Assembly: GCA_963728785.1 (NCBI GenBank)
Contig: CAVSKV010000003.1
Location: forward strand, 62,001-126,000
Reading direction: 5' to 3'
Length of the DNA: 64,000 nt
Source of the DNA: JAGWRI01 sp963728785
GTDB taxonomy: Bacteria > Gemmatimonadota > Gemmatimonadetes > Gemmatimonadales > Gemmatimonadaceae
Of the stretch, positions 31,955 to 41,373 are shown one piece after another. Both the position numbers and the translations under genes were made by a program. The number at the start of each line of letters is the position of its first letter. Position 1 is the first letter of the stretch. The notes under the pieces were generated by a model. It did not search any database, was not told the origin of the DNA, and saw only the letters and a list, made by a program, of their open reading frames with translations.

Positions 31955-34234
31955 ATGCATCGCATTTCGCAACTCACGCTCGGGGTGCTCTGCCTCGTGT
32001 TCGCGGTCGCGGCCGTGCCGGGCCGGGCACGCGCGCAGGACATCACGTGTGATCCCGGCGACCAGGAGGTCCGGTCGCTCGAGTTCCGTGGGAACCGCGC
32101 ATTCAGTTCGTCGGATCTCGAAGTGCGGATCGTGACCACCGAATCGGGCTGGCTGCGGCGGCATTTCGGATTCATCGGAGCGCGCCACTGTCTCGACCGC
32201 ACCGAGTTACCGCTCGACGTCCTGCGGCTCCGGAAGTTCTACCACGACCAGGGCTATTACAACACGCAGGTGGACACGCTGGTCGAGCGGCTGGACGCCA
32301 GCGCGGTGCGCGTGACGTTCACGATTGCCGAAGGTCAGCCGATCGTGATCGACTCGCTGTCGATTGCGGGGCTCGACGGGGTGGCCAACCGCCGCGACGT
32401 CATGGCGGGTCTGCGGCTGCACGTGGGGATGCCGTTTGATGTGAACGCGTTGGCCGTGGAGCTGGATACGATCACGGCTCGGTTGCGGAATTCGGGCTAC
32501 CCCAACGTCGAGCTGCTCCGCAACTACACCGTACGGACCGACTCGCTCAAGGCGTCCATCGCGATCACGGCGCTGCCGGGCCCGCTGGCGCATATCGGCC
32601 AGATTCGGGTGCACGTGGTGCCGGTGGACAGCGCGCATTCACAACAAATCGGCGACGACGTGGTGCGGGAGTTGCTGGGAATCCACTCGGGGGATCTGTA
32701 CAGCGATGAGCAGCTGGTGGCCGCCCAGCGGAAGCTGTACCAACTGGGGGCGTACCGCCATGTGGACGTGTCCCCCGATTCTGTGCAGGCGCAGGGCGAC
32801 TCGATCGTGGCGTTGAACGTCGATCTGCGCGAAGATTACATGCAGCAGCTCGACACCAAGTATGGCTGGGGGACGCTGGACTGCTTCCGCACCGGGGCGC
32901 AGTACACGAACAAGAATTTTCTGCACCAGGCGCGCCACTTCGAGTTGGCGGCGCAACTGTCGAAGCTGGGCTATGGCTATCCGCTGGCGTCGTCGGCCAC
33001 GCGCGGGCTGTGCTACCAGGACGTGTTGCGGAAGGACCCGTTCAGCGACACGACGAACTACAGCATCTCGGCCACGCTGTTGCAGCCAGGGCTGCTCGGA
33101 ACGGGGTGGACGCCTTCGTACTCGCTCTACAGCGAGCGGCGCAGTGAGTATCTGGCTTATCTGCGGACGACCCTGATCGGTGGCGAGGCCGCGGTGAGCC
33201 GAGACGTAGGGGGCGGCGGATCGCTGAGGCTGTCCTACAGCCTGGAGTACGGGCGCACGCAGGCCCAGCCGGCCCTGCTGTGCGCCGTGTTCGACCGGTG
33301 CGACGCGCAGTCGCAGGACCAGATCTCGCTGGTCGCGCAGCCACTCGCCGTGACCGGCGGGCAGTACACGCTGGTCCGCACCGACGATCCATTCAACCCG
33401 AGTGAAGGGTTCGTGCTGCGCACCGAGTTGCGCAGCTCGGCGCGATTCATGGGGTCGGCGTCCGATCTGACGTTCAACAAGGGCACCGCCGACCTGTCGT
33501 GGTTTCACCCGGTTGGGCACACCGGCATCTTCGCGGTTCGTCTACGCGGCGGCCTGGTGGTCGGTCCAAGTCTGTCGCTGTCCGATCCGACGCAGTACAT
33601 CCCGCCTGAGGAGCGGCTCTACGCGGGAGGGGCGAACAGCGTGCGCGGGTTCTACCAGAACGAGATGGGGTCGCTGCTGTACATCGCCCAGGGCTACGAC
33701 TCGGTGACCGTCAACGACAGCACGCGCTATTTCCGCTCGCCCAATGGGGTGGCGCCGTTCCGGGTAGTGCCGGTTGGCGGCAACGCGTTGGTCGTCGTGA
33801 ACTTCGAATACCGGGTGCCCGACGTGTTCTTCCCGCGGCTCCTTCAGTGGACCTTCTTCACTGATGGGGGGGACGTGTGGACGCGGGGCACGCCGGGGAC
33901 GGGGCTGGCCCTGTCGCAGATCAAGTGGACGCCGGGCATCGGGATCCGCGTGTTCACGCCCGTGGGACCGCTGCAGGTGAACGTGGGGTACAACCCCTAT
34001 CGGCAGCCCAGCGGGCCTATCTATTACGACGCGACCGTGAACGGAGAGACCGGCATCGCGCCGCTCTACTGCGTAAGCCCGGGCAACACGATTCCCGTGC
34101 GCGTCACGTCCAGCGGCGGCACCAGCACTTACGTGCAGGACAGCCAGGCCTGCCCGGCGACCTTCGCGCCGGCGCAATCGGGCGCGTTCTTCCGCCGGTT
34201 GACGCTGACCTTCTCGATCGGGCCGGAGTTCTAG
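31955..34234 (+). CDS. TamA/BamA family outer-membrane assembly protein
   Basis: A 759-residue Omp85 protein. A signal peptide ends at RARAQD. POTRA-like repeats fill the periplasmic part (VRSLEFRGNRAFSSSDL; ITFTIAEGQPIVIDSLSI), and the C-terminal half is a beta barrel with the conserved RLYAGGANSVRGF loop, the Omp85 RGF-type motif, and a terminal LTLTFSIGPEF. It probably inserts outer-membrane proteins together with the TamB-like product encoded next. The ATG at 31955 was chosen over a TTG just before it. The stop overlaps the tamB GTG by one base (TAGTG). Confidence 0.9.
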   Translation: MHRISQLTLGVLCLVFAVAAVPGRARAQDITCDPGDQEVRSLEFRGNRAFSSSDLEVRIVTTESGWLRRHFGFIGARHCLDRTELPLDVLRLRKFYHDQGYYNTQVDTLVERLDASAVRVTFTIAEGQPIVIDSLSIAGLDGVANRRDVMAGLRLHVGMPFDVNALAVELDTITARLRNSGYPNVELLRNYTVRTDSLKASIAITALPGPLAHIGQIRVHVVPVDSAHSQQIGDDVVRELLGIHSGDLYSDEQLVAAQRKLYQLGAYRHVDVSPDSVQAQGDSIVALNVDLREDYMQQLDTKYGWGTLDCFRTGAQYTNKNFLHQARHFELAAQLSKLGYGYPLASSATRGLCYQDVLRKDPFSDTTNYSISATLLQPGLLGTGWTPSYSLYSERRSEYLAYLRTTLIGGEAAVSRDVGGGGSLRLSYSLEYGRTQAQPALLCAVFDRCDAQSQDQISLVAQPLAVTGGQYTLVRTDDPFNPSEGFVLRTELRSSARFMGSASDLTFNKGTADLSWFHPVGHTGIFAVRLRGGLVVGPSLSLSDPTQYIPPEERLYAGGANSVRGFYQNEMGSLLYIAQGYDSVTVNDSTRYFRSPNGVAPFRVVPVGGNALVVVNFEYRVPDVFFPRLLQWTFFTDGGDVWTRGTPGTGLALSQIKWTPGIGIRVFTPVGPLQVNVGYNPYRQPSGPIYYDATVNGETGIAPLYCVSPGNTIPVRVTSSGGTSTYVQDSQACPATFAPAQSGAFFRRLTLTFSIGPEF

Positions 34235-37200
34235 TGCTCTCCCGCCGTCGGATTGTGCTGTGGGTGAGTCTCGGGCTCGTGGTGACGCTCGCCGCAGTGG
34301 CCGCGGTCGCGGTGTTCGTGTTCACGCAGAGCGGCTGGGGCCAGGACAAGGTGCGCCAGCTGATTCAGGAACAATTTGCGGCGGCCGTCCACGGTCGCGT
34401 ATACGTGGGCCGCGTGACCGGCAGCTTTCTCACGACCGTCACGCTCGACTCGCTCGAGATTCGTGACGCCGAGGACTCGCTGTTCGTGGCCAGCGGTCCG
34501 GTGACCGTGCAGTACGATCCTCGCGACATCCTCGACAAACGGTTGCTCTTCAACCACGTGGACGTGCGGCGTCCCACGGTCTACCTGCGGCAGCATGAGA
34601 ACTGGGACTGGAACTTCCAACGTATCTTCCGCAGCGGGCGAACGGCTCGGCCGGCCACGGGGCCCCAGTACGGTGATTACGTCGTGATGGACTCCGTGCG
34701 CCTGCACGATGCGACGTTCATGCTCACGCAGCCGTGGCACCCGGACGATTCACTGCACGGGGCGAAGCGGGACAGCGCTGTTTCGGCGGCTCTGGCCAGG
34801 AAGGACGTGGAGATCCGGCGGCGGCGCGAAGGGTTTGCGATCACGCGGCGCTGGACCCAAATCCAGGCCGTCGTGTCCCACGCGCGCGTGGCCGACCCCG
34901 ACAGCGTCAGCCGGGTGTTCCAGATCTCCGCCGTGAACGCGGAGGAGAGCGATCCGCCCTTTTCGTTCCGCAACGTGCGCGGCACGGTGCGCAATCTCGG
35001 CGACTCGGTCTGGGCCGACTTGGCACATTTCGACCTGCCCGGCTCCACCGGATCGGCGACGGGCAAGGTGGTGTGGGGGAGCGACCTCCCGGTGCGCTAC
35101 AACCTCCACGTCATCGCCGACTCGGTGTCGCTGGCCGATGTGGCCTGGGTGTATCCGACGCTGCCGCGCACCGGCGGTGGCTCGATGGTGCTCGACATCG
35201 TCAACGAGCGCGACTTGCACGTGATGGACTACCGGCTTACGAAGCTGGACGTGCGGAGTACGAAGTCGCGCCTTCGTGGGGCGATGACGTTCGCCGTGGG
35301 CGGGCCGGTGCTCCAGGTGAAGGACGTCAATCTGCTCGCCGACCCGGTGGATTTCGATCTGATACGCACGCTGAACGGCAAGGCGTTCCCGGTGGACTGG
35401 CAGGGGCAGTTGCGGGGCACGGTGGTGGCGCGCGGGGGGCCGGTCACGCACTTCGTGGTGGACACATCGCACCTCGTGTTCGAGGACGCGCACGTGCCGG
35501 GTGCGTCGTCGGAGGTGACCGGCAGCGGCGAACTGGACATCCTCCAGCCTGCGTTCACCGTCTTCCACGATTTTCGGGTGGCCGCCTCGAGCATCGACCT
35601 CCGCACGATCGAGTATCTCTACCCCAGCTTCCCGGCGCTGACCGGGACGGTGTCGGGCGTGGCGACACTCGACTCGTCGTGGATGGACGTCCGGTTTTCC
35701 GACGCCGACCTGACGCAGCACACGCCCTTGGCGCCGCCGTCGCGGGTGCTGGGGAGCGGACGCATTACGTACGGCGAACCCTTCATGACGTATGACGCGT
35801 CGCTGTTTGCCGATTCGCTGTCGTTCAGCGGCATACGACAATCGTATCCCAAGTTGGCGCTCAAGGGCATGTTCAGCGGAACCATTCACGCGCAGGGCAC
35901 GGCAGCCGACTTGCTGCTCACCGTGTCGCTGCGCGGCCCGGCCGGCAGCATTGCGTTCGACGGCCGCGTGGACGCCGATCCGCCGGAGTTGGGCGCGCGG
36001 GGAAGCGGGCGGGTGGCCGGCGTCGACCCGGCGCAGTTGATCGACCACGACAGAGTTCCGTCGGGCTCGCTGACCGCGAACTACACCGTCGATGTGCGCG
36101 GCGACTCGCTGGCCCATCTCGTTGGCTCGGCCAGCGTGGCGACGGAGCGCTCGGAGTTCGATCGGGTGCACGTGTTCGCCTCTCGGGCGCTGGTGCGGTT
36201 CGACAACGGCCGGTTGCGAGTGGACTCGATGCGCCTCGAAACCTCGGCGGCGACGGTGACGGCCGACGGATCGCTCGGCCTCCATGCCGGAATCACGGAT
36301 TCGCTGCACTTCGAGGCGACAGTGGATTCGCTGGGCGGGCTGCGGCCATTTCTCGAGACGGCGACCGCGCGCAAGACGGGCACACCCGACTCACTGGCCG
36401 GCGCTCTGTCGATGACGGGTATGCTGACCGGAAACATCGACTCGCTCAACGTGCGCGGCCAGCTCTTCGGCACCTCCCTTTACCGGAACAAGGATCGGGG
36501 CGCTTCGGCGCGCGGCACCGTCGCGCTGGACGACGTGCTCGGGATCCCCCGCGGTACGGTGGGGTTCGAGCTCGACACGCTGGTGCTGGGGGGCATTCGC
36601 GTGGACACGATCGGTGCCGAACTGCAACTCGCCACGCGCACCCGCGGCACGTTCCAGTTGGGAGCGTTGAGCGACAACGGCCCCACGTTCGCTGCGGGCG
36701 GGCTCGTGGTGCGCGACAGCAGCCGGTGGATGGTGACGGTGCAGACAGTGGGGCTCAATCTGGGCGATGATGCGTGGACGCTGGCAGCGCCGGCGGGAAT
36801 CCGCGTCGACCCGGCGCTCACCGAGATCGACACCCTGCGCCTGAGCAACGGCCGCGGGGGCGTGCTCACGGTGGCCGGGTTCGTGCCCGAGCATGATGCC
36901 GTCTCGGTCCGATTGCGGGCCGACAGCATCCCGGTGCGCGATGCCGCGACGCTGCTCCAGATTGCGGACACGATGTCGGGCTGGGGTTCACTGCACGTCG
37001 ACGTGACGGGCACGCGTGATCAACCGCGTGCAACCGCCGATGGCGAACTCAGCGACCTGCGCTACGGCGAGATGCGGCTCGAGCGCGTCGCCGCGCACGC
37101 GTCGTACCTCGACAGGCGCACCGGCGCGGCCGTCACCGTGTTCCAGGGGTCGGCGGCGACGCTCCAGGCCACGGCTTCCCTGCCCATGGAGCTGACGCTC

Positions 37201-38817
37201 TCCGGAGGCTCCCGCCTGCTGCCCGACTCACTGTTCGGTACGATTCGCGCCGACAGCGCGGACTTCGCGATCATCGAAGCGTTCGTGCCCCCGGTGAGCC
37301 ACGCCAAGGGGCGCGTGTTCGTGGCGCTCGACGTGGGCGGCACGTGGAAGCACCCGACGATCGGGGGCCGGGTGCTGATGACCGGCGGCGAGTTGACGAT
37401 GGGCGACCTGGGCATCACGCTGCACGGTCTCACCGCCGATCTTGCCGTGTTTCAGGACCGCGACAGCCTCGCCATTCGCCAGCTGCGGGCGTGGAGTCCG
37501 TCGTCGCCGGCCGATAGCGTGGTCGTACGCGGGTTCGTGGACTTTGCAGACCGAGGCAATCCGCTGTTCAACCTTCGGCTGTCGGCCCACGAATTCCGGG
37601 CCGTGGACAAGCGCTCGCTCGCCCGCCTCGATCTCTCGACGGTAGGCGACGGCATCAAGCTTAGCGGGCGCAAGACGGGGTCGACGCTCACCGGGTCGGT
37701 GAACATCGTGCGGGGCACGATCTACATTCCCGAACACGACGTGGCCAACAAGCAATTGGTGGTGCTCAGCTACGCCGATCTGGCCGGCATCATCGACACG
37801 TCGGAGTTGAATACGCACATCAAAATACCGAGCCCGCCGTCCGCCCTGTTGCAGGACATGAAGATCACGGACGTGCGGGTGACGCTCGGCGACGAAGTCT
37901 GGCTGCGGTCGCAGGAAGCGAACATCAAGCTCGGCGGGTCGTTGAACGTGACACGGGTGCCGGTGCGAGCCACGGACGGCGGGTCGCCGTTCTCCAGGGG
38001 CAATCCGGGCGACAGCATGACCTACCGGCTGGCGCTGGACGGGACCCTCACGGCCGAACGGGGCACGTACACGCTTTCATTCGGTCCGCTGCAACGCGAG
38101 TTCCAGGTGGAAACGGGCACGATCAGGTTCTACGGGACGCCCGACCTGAACCCGCGCATCGAGGTCAGCGCGCTCTACAAGGTGCGACAGTACGACCGGC
38201 CCGACATCACCGTGCGCGCCAAGCTCAGCGGATTCCTGTATCCGGGACCGTCGCTCGACCTGGAGAGCGGCGAGAGTTACACGATTCCGCAGTCCGACCT
38301 CGTGAGCTACCTGTGCTGCGGCGTGCCGAGTTACGAACTGGGGGCCAATCAGAGCTACCTGCGCACGGCGGCGCAGGTGCTCCTGCCCACGGCGAGCAGC
38401 GTACTGGCCCACACGCTGCGCGGCCAGCTCGGGTCCACGTTCGACATCCTGCAGTTCCAGCCAGGGGCAACGGATGCGACGGATACGAAGGGCCAGGCGA
38501 CGAGCAATACGTATCGCGACTTCTTCGCCGGTGCGCGGCTGGGCGGGGACAAACAGATTACCAACAACGTGTTCTTCAGTATCAGCACGGGACTCTGCCA
38601 GCTGAATGCGAACCAGCCCGCAGGGGGAAGCTCGGGGGTGAACTCGTTCGTCGAGCAACTGGAGAGCAAGCTCGAATATCGATTCTCGGGCACGCTGTCG
38701 GTGGAGGCCGGGCTCGAGCCGCCGTCCAGCGCTCTGATATGCGGGCGGACCCAGCGCGGGCTCGTTCCCACGCCGCAGCAATGGGGATTCTCCCTGCTGA
38801 AAACCTGGCGCTGGTGA
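34234..38817 (+). CDS. tamB: TamB-like translocation/assembly module protein
   Basis: A 1527-residue periplasmic bridge protein. One N-terminal membrane helix (IVLWVSLGLVVTLAAVAAV) anchors it in the inner membrane. The long body is made of repeated beta-strand pairs rich in Asp-Ser (DSL, DSV) motifs, forming the AsmA/TamB beta-taco groove. The C-terminal TamB domain includes RGTIYIPEHDVANKQ, AERGTYTLSFGPLQREF and SGESYTIPQSDLVSYL. Homologs act with TamA and in phospholipid transport between membranes. The GTG at 34234 overlaps the tamA stop; the next gene overlaps at GTGA. Confidence 0.9.
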   Translation: MLSRRRIVLWVSLGLVVTLAAVAAVAVFVFTQSGWGQDKVRQLIQEQFAAAVHGRVYVGRVTGSFLTTVTLDSLEIRDAEDSLFVASGPVTVQYDPRDILDKRLLFNHVDVRRPTVYLRQHENWDWNFQRIFRSGRTARPATGPQYGDYVVMDSVRLHDATFMLTQPWHPDDSLHGAKRDSAVSAALARKDVEIRRRREGFAITRRWTQIQAVVSHARVADPDSVSRVFQISAVNAEESDPPFSFRNVRGTVRNLGDSVWADLAHFDLPGSTGSATGKVVWGSDLPVRYNLHVIADSVSLADVAWVYPTLPRTGGGSMVLDIVNERDLHVMDYRLTKLDVRSTKSRLRGAMTFAVGGPVLQVKDVNLLADPVDFDLIRTLNGKAFPVDWQGQLRGTVVARGGPVTHFVVDTSHLVFEDAHVPGASSEVTGSGELDILQPAFTVFHDFRVAASSIDLRTIEYLYPSFPALTGTVSGVATLDSSWMDVRFSDADLTQHTPLAPPSRVLGSGRITYGEPFMTYDASLFADSLSFSGIRQSYPKLALKGMFSGTIHAQGTAADLLLTVSLRGPAGSIAFDGRVDADPPELGARGSGRVAGVDPAQLIDHDRVPSGSLTANYTVDVRGDSLAHLVGSASVATERSEFDRVHVFASRALVRFDNGRLRVDSMRLETSAATVTADGSLGLHAGITDSLHFEATVDSLGGLRPFLETATARKTGTPDSLAGALSMTGMLTGNIDSLNVRGQLFGTSLYRNKDRGASARGTVALDDVLGIPRGTVGFELDTLVLGGIRVDTIGAELQLATRTRGTFQLGALSDNGPTFAAGGLVVRDSSRWMVTVQTVGLNLGDDAWTLAAPAGIRVDPALTEIDTLRLSNGRGGVLTVAGFVPEHDAVSVRLRADSIPVRDAATLLQIADTMSGWGSLHVDVTGTRDQPRATADGELSDLRYGEMRLERVAAHASYLDRRTGAAVTVFQGSAATLQATASLPMELTLSGGSRLLPDSLFGTIRADSADFAIIEAFVPPVSHAKGRVFVALDVGGTWKHPTIGGRVLMTGGELTMGDLGITLHGLTADLAVFQDRDSLAIRQLRAWSPSSPADSVVVRGFVDFADRGNPLFNLRLSAHEFRAVDKRSLARLDLSTVGDGIKLSGRKTGSTLTGSVNIVRGTIYIPEHDVANKQLVVLSYADLAGIIDTSELNTHIKIPSPPSALLQDMKITDVRVTLGDEVWLRSQEANIKLGGSLNVTRVPVRATDGGSPFSRGNPGDSMTYRLALDGTLTAERGTYTLSFGPLQREFQVETGTIRFYGTPDLNPRIEVSALYKVRQYDRPDITVRAKLSGFLYPGPSLDLESGESYTIPQSDLVSYLCCGVPSYELGANQSYLRTAAQVLLPTASSVLAHTLRGQLGSTFDILQFQPGATDATDTKGQATSNTYRDFFAGARLGGDKQITNNVFFSISTGLCQLNANQPAGGSSGVNSFVEQLESKLEYRFSGTLSVEAGLEPPSSALICGRTQRGLVPTPQQWGFSLLKTWRW

Positions 38818-39713
38818 TTCGTCGCGTCCTCCTGATCGTGAACCCTGCTTCACGCCGGGGGGTGCGCGACCTGCTTCGCGTGCAGCGGGCGTTCGCAGCC
38901 TGCGGCGTGGGATGCGAGACGCGGTTCACCGAGGGCCGGGGCGATGCTGGTACGCTGGCCCGCGACATCGGGTCGCAATACGACGCCCTGTTTACGCTGG
39001 GGGGCGACGGGACGATCATGGAGGCGATGGGCGGACTGGTGGGCGGCGACACCCCGCTCGGGGCGCTCGCTGCCGGCACGGGCAACCTCTTCGTGCGCGC
39101 GTTCGGCATCCCCCTCAATCCGGTCCGGGCCGTGCACACGCTCTGCGCGGGCACGGTCCGCACTGTGGACCTCGCCGAACTCGGACTGGGAGGGCATTTC
39201 GCGGTGGCAGCCGGTATCGGCATCGACGTGGCGATGATCGAAACCGCGTCCACGGCGCTCAAACGCCGCTTCGGCGTGGCCGCCTACGTCCTGGCCGGCG
39301 CACGGTCGGCGATCGGCGCCGCGGTGCGCCGCGACACGTTCCGGGCCCGCATCACCGTGGACGGTGCGGTCCACGAAGTCGAGGCGCTGTCGGTGCTGGT
39401 GGCCAACGTCGGGTCGGTGTTGAGCGGGCTCATCACCCTCGCCCCCGGCGCGTCGCCCGATGACGGCGCGGTCGACGTGGCGGTGTACGCGGCGCACACT
39501 CTGCCGCAGGCCCTGCGCGTGGCGTGGCGCATGCTGCGCGGGCGCTTCCCCGATGACGGCCTCACCCGGTTCTACCGTGGTCGGCACGTACGGGTCTCCG
39601 CGACGCCGGCGCGCCGGGCCGAAGCGGACGGCGAGCTCCTGCCACCGGGAGAGTTGGACATTCACGTACTGCCTCGGGCGGGACGCGTGCTGGTGCCGGG
39701 ACCGGGACGGTAG
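38814..39713 (+). CDS. Diacylglycerol kinase-like lipid kinase (YegS/DagK family)
   Basis: A 299-residue soluble kinase. The N-terminus RRVLLIVNPASRRG and the LFTLGGDGTIMEAMGGLVG glycine-rich loop are the DAGK catalytic signatures, and GALAAGTGNLFVRA follows. The C-terminal beta domain ends in ARRAEADGELLPPGELDIHV. Members phosphorylate diacylglycerol or related lipids on the cytoplasmic face. The GTG at 38814 overlaps the tamB stop (GTGA); an in-frame ATG at 38781 lies inside tamB and is less likely. Linkage to tamA-tamB suggests a role in envelope lipid supply. Confidence 0.9.
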   Translation: MIRRVLLIVNPASRRGVRDLLRVQRAFAACGVGCETRFTEGRGDAGTLARDIGSQYDALFTLGGDGTIMEAMGGLVGGDTPLGALAAGTGNLFVRAFGIPLNPVRAVHTLCAGTVRTVDLAELGLGGHFAVAAGIGIDVAMIETASTALKRRFGVAAYVLAGARSAIGAAVRRDTFRARITVDGAVHEVEALSVLVANVGSVLSGLITLAPGASPDDGAVDVAVYAAHTLPQALRVAWRMLRGRFPDDGLTRFYRGRHVRVSATPARRAEADGELLPPGELDIHVLPRAGRVLVPGPGR

Positions 39714-39805
39714 AGGGTTGCTCCGGGGGCCGCGCGTGTCCATTCTCCGTACGCCCCCGTCTGCGTCGGGACGGGGCCGATCGCTCACACTACTCCGAAT
39801 TTTGC

Positions 39806-41179
39806 ATGCCTTCAGTCCTCATCGTTGACGACGAACGCGACATCACTGCATTCCTCGGGGCGTTCTTCGAACGCAGCGGGCACCAGGTGTTGATGGCGCA
39901 TACGGGAGAGGAGGCCGTCGCGCTTGTTCGGCAGCGGCGCCCGGATCTCGTGTTGCTGGACCTGCAACTGCCCGACCTTTCAGGGTTCGAGGTGCTTGAG
40001 CGTGTCAAGCAGGAACGCCCGGTGGTAATCATGATCACCGGCCACGGCGATGTCGCGCTGGCTGTGCAGGCGATGCAGGCGGGCGCCGAGAGTTTCCTCA
40101 CCAAGCCGATCGAGTTGGCGCATCTGGGCGCGGTGGCCGAGCGTGCGTTCGAAAAGGCGCACCTGCGGCAGATGAATCTGTATCTCGGCGAGCGGAGGGG
40201 CACTCTGTCGGCCAGCGCCCTGCTCGGGTCGTCGCCGCCGATGCGCGAACTTGCGGGACAGATCGACTTGCTGGCGCGCAGCGACCACACGACGGTGCTG
40301 CTGGCGGGCGAAGTGGGCACGGGCAAAGGACGGGTCGCGGACGCAATGCACCGGCAGAGCCCGCGCGCCGCGCAGCGGTTCGTCGAGGTGAACTGTGCCG
40401 CGCTCGCCGCGGCGTCGCTCGATTCCGAACTGTTCGGTGTGGAGCAGGGGACGTCGCCGGATGGCGAATTGTACCGACCCGGCCTGCTCGAGGCGGCGAC
40501 CGGCGGCACGCTGTTCCTCGACGAGATCGGTGATCTCGACGCACATCTCCAGCCAAAGCTGCTGCGCGTGCTCGAAGGCAAGAGCTTCCGCCGCCAGGGC
40601 GGCACCCGAGAGGTTCAAGTGGACGTGCGTCTGATCGCGGCCACGAGCCGCGATCTGGTGGCCGAGGTCACGGCGGGCCGGTTCCGCGAGGACCTCTATT
40701 ACCGGCTGAGCGTGATGCCGATCAACCTGCCGCCGCTGCGCGCCCGGGCCCGTGAGGATCTCGTGGAGCTGATCGCCCATCTGCTGGATGAACTGCGGGT
40801 GAACCTGCCCGAGGGCCCCCCGGAGCTGGACGACGACGCCCTGGAGCGTTTGCTAAAATACTCATGGCCGGGGAACATCCGGGAGTTGCGAAACGCGCTC
40901 GAACGGGCATTGATCATCGGCCGCGGCGCGCCGGCCATCGCCCCGGCGCACCTCGCTGCCGAAGTGCGCGACGCGTCCGGGGCCGGCGTGGAACACCATA
41001 TTCCACGTACGTTGGCCGAGGTGGAGCGGCAGCACATCGACCGCACGCTTCGCGCGCACGACGGCAACCGCACGCGCGCCGCCAAGGAATTGGGAATCTC
41101 GCGTGCCACGCTCATCAAGAAGATCAAGGAGTACGGGAGCGAAACGCGGCAGCCGGTACGTTCCGGAGGAATCCGATGA
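39806..41179 (+). CDS. NtrC-family response regulator lacking GAFTGA
   Basis: A 457-residue three-domain regulator. The receiver domain has the acidic pair DDE, phospho-acceptor Asp52 (LVLLDLQLP) and Lys100 (SFLTKP). The AAA+ domain has GEVGTGKGR for Walker A, GGTLFLDEI for Walker B, and RLIAATSRDL and REDLYYRLSV. Where the sigma-54 contact loop GAFTGA should follow ELFG, the chain reads GTSPDGEL and is several residues shorter. A Fis-type helix-turn-helix ends it (GNRTRAAKELGISRATLIKKIKEYG). It may therefore act on sigma-70 polymerase or as a repressor. It overlaps the zinc-ribbon gene (ATGA). No histidine kinase gene is adjacent. Confidence 0.9.
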   Translation: MPSVLIVDDERDITAFLGAFFERSGHQVLMAHTGEEAVALVRQRRPDLVLLDLQLPDLSGFEVLERVKQERPVVIMITGHGDVALAVQAMQAGAESFLTKPIELAHLGAVAERAFEKAHLRQMNLYLGERRGTLSASALLGSSPPMRELAGQIDLLARSDHTTVLLAGEVGTGKGRVADAMHRQSPRAAQRFVEVNCAALAAASLDSELFGVEQGTSPDGELYRPGLLEAATGGTLFLDEIGDLDAHLQPKLLRVLEGKSFRRQGGTREVQVDVRLIAATSRDLVAEVTAGRFREDLYYRLSVMPINLPPLRARAREDLVELIAHLLDELRVNLPEGPPELDDDALERLLKYSWPGNIRELRNALERALIIGRGAPAIAPAHLAAEVRDASGAGVEHHIPRTLAEVERQHIDRTLRAHDGNRTRAAKELGISRATLIKKIKEYGSETRQPVRSGGIR

Positions 41180-41373
41180 CCCAGGAAATCAAGGAAACCG
41201 AAGCAATGATGTGCCGGTCGTGCGGAAACGAAGAGCGGGCGTCTGAAGGGTACCCGTGCATCGACTGCGGCACGTTCATCTGCGTGGTCTGCAACCTGCG
41301 CGGCATCGTACGGTGCCGCGAGTGCGAAGCCAAACACGTGGCGGCGTCTTCTCCCCCGAACGCTGCCGGCTGA
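41176..41373 (+). CDS. Small zinc-ribbon protein, 65 aa
   Basis: A 65-residue peptide with four CxxC knuckles: CRSC, CIDC, CVVC and CREC, spaced to bind one or two zinc ions in a ribbon or B-box-like fold. No membrane or signal sequence. An excellent GGAGGA ribosome site lies 6 bases before the ATG at 41176, which overlaps the regulator stop; the next gene starts directly at its stop (TGA then ATG). It could be a protein- or nucleic-acid-binding accessory of the regulator; that is inference. Confidence 0.75.
   Translation: MTQEIKETEAMMCRSCGNEERASEGYPCIDCGTFICVVCNLRGIVRCRECEAKHVAASSPPNAAG

Noticed and set aside
34750..36309. Minus-strand open frame opposite tamB
   Set aside because: Antisense shadow of high-GC coding sequence; no domain, start site or promoter of its own.
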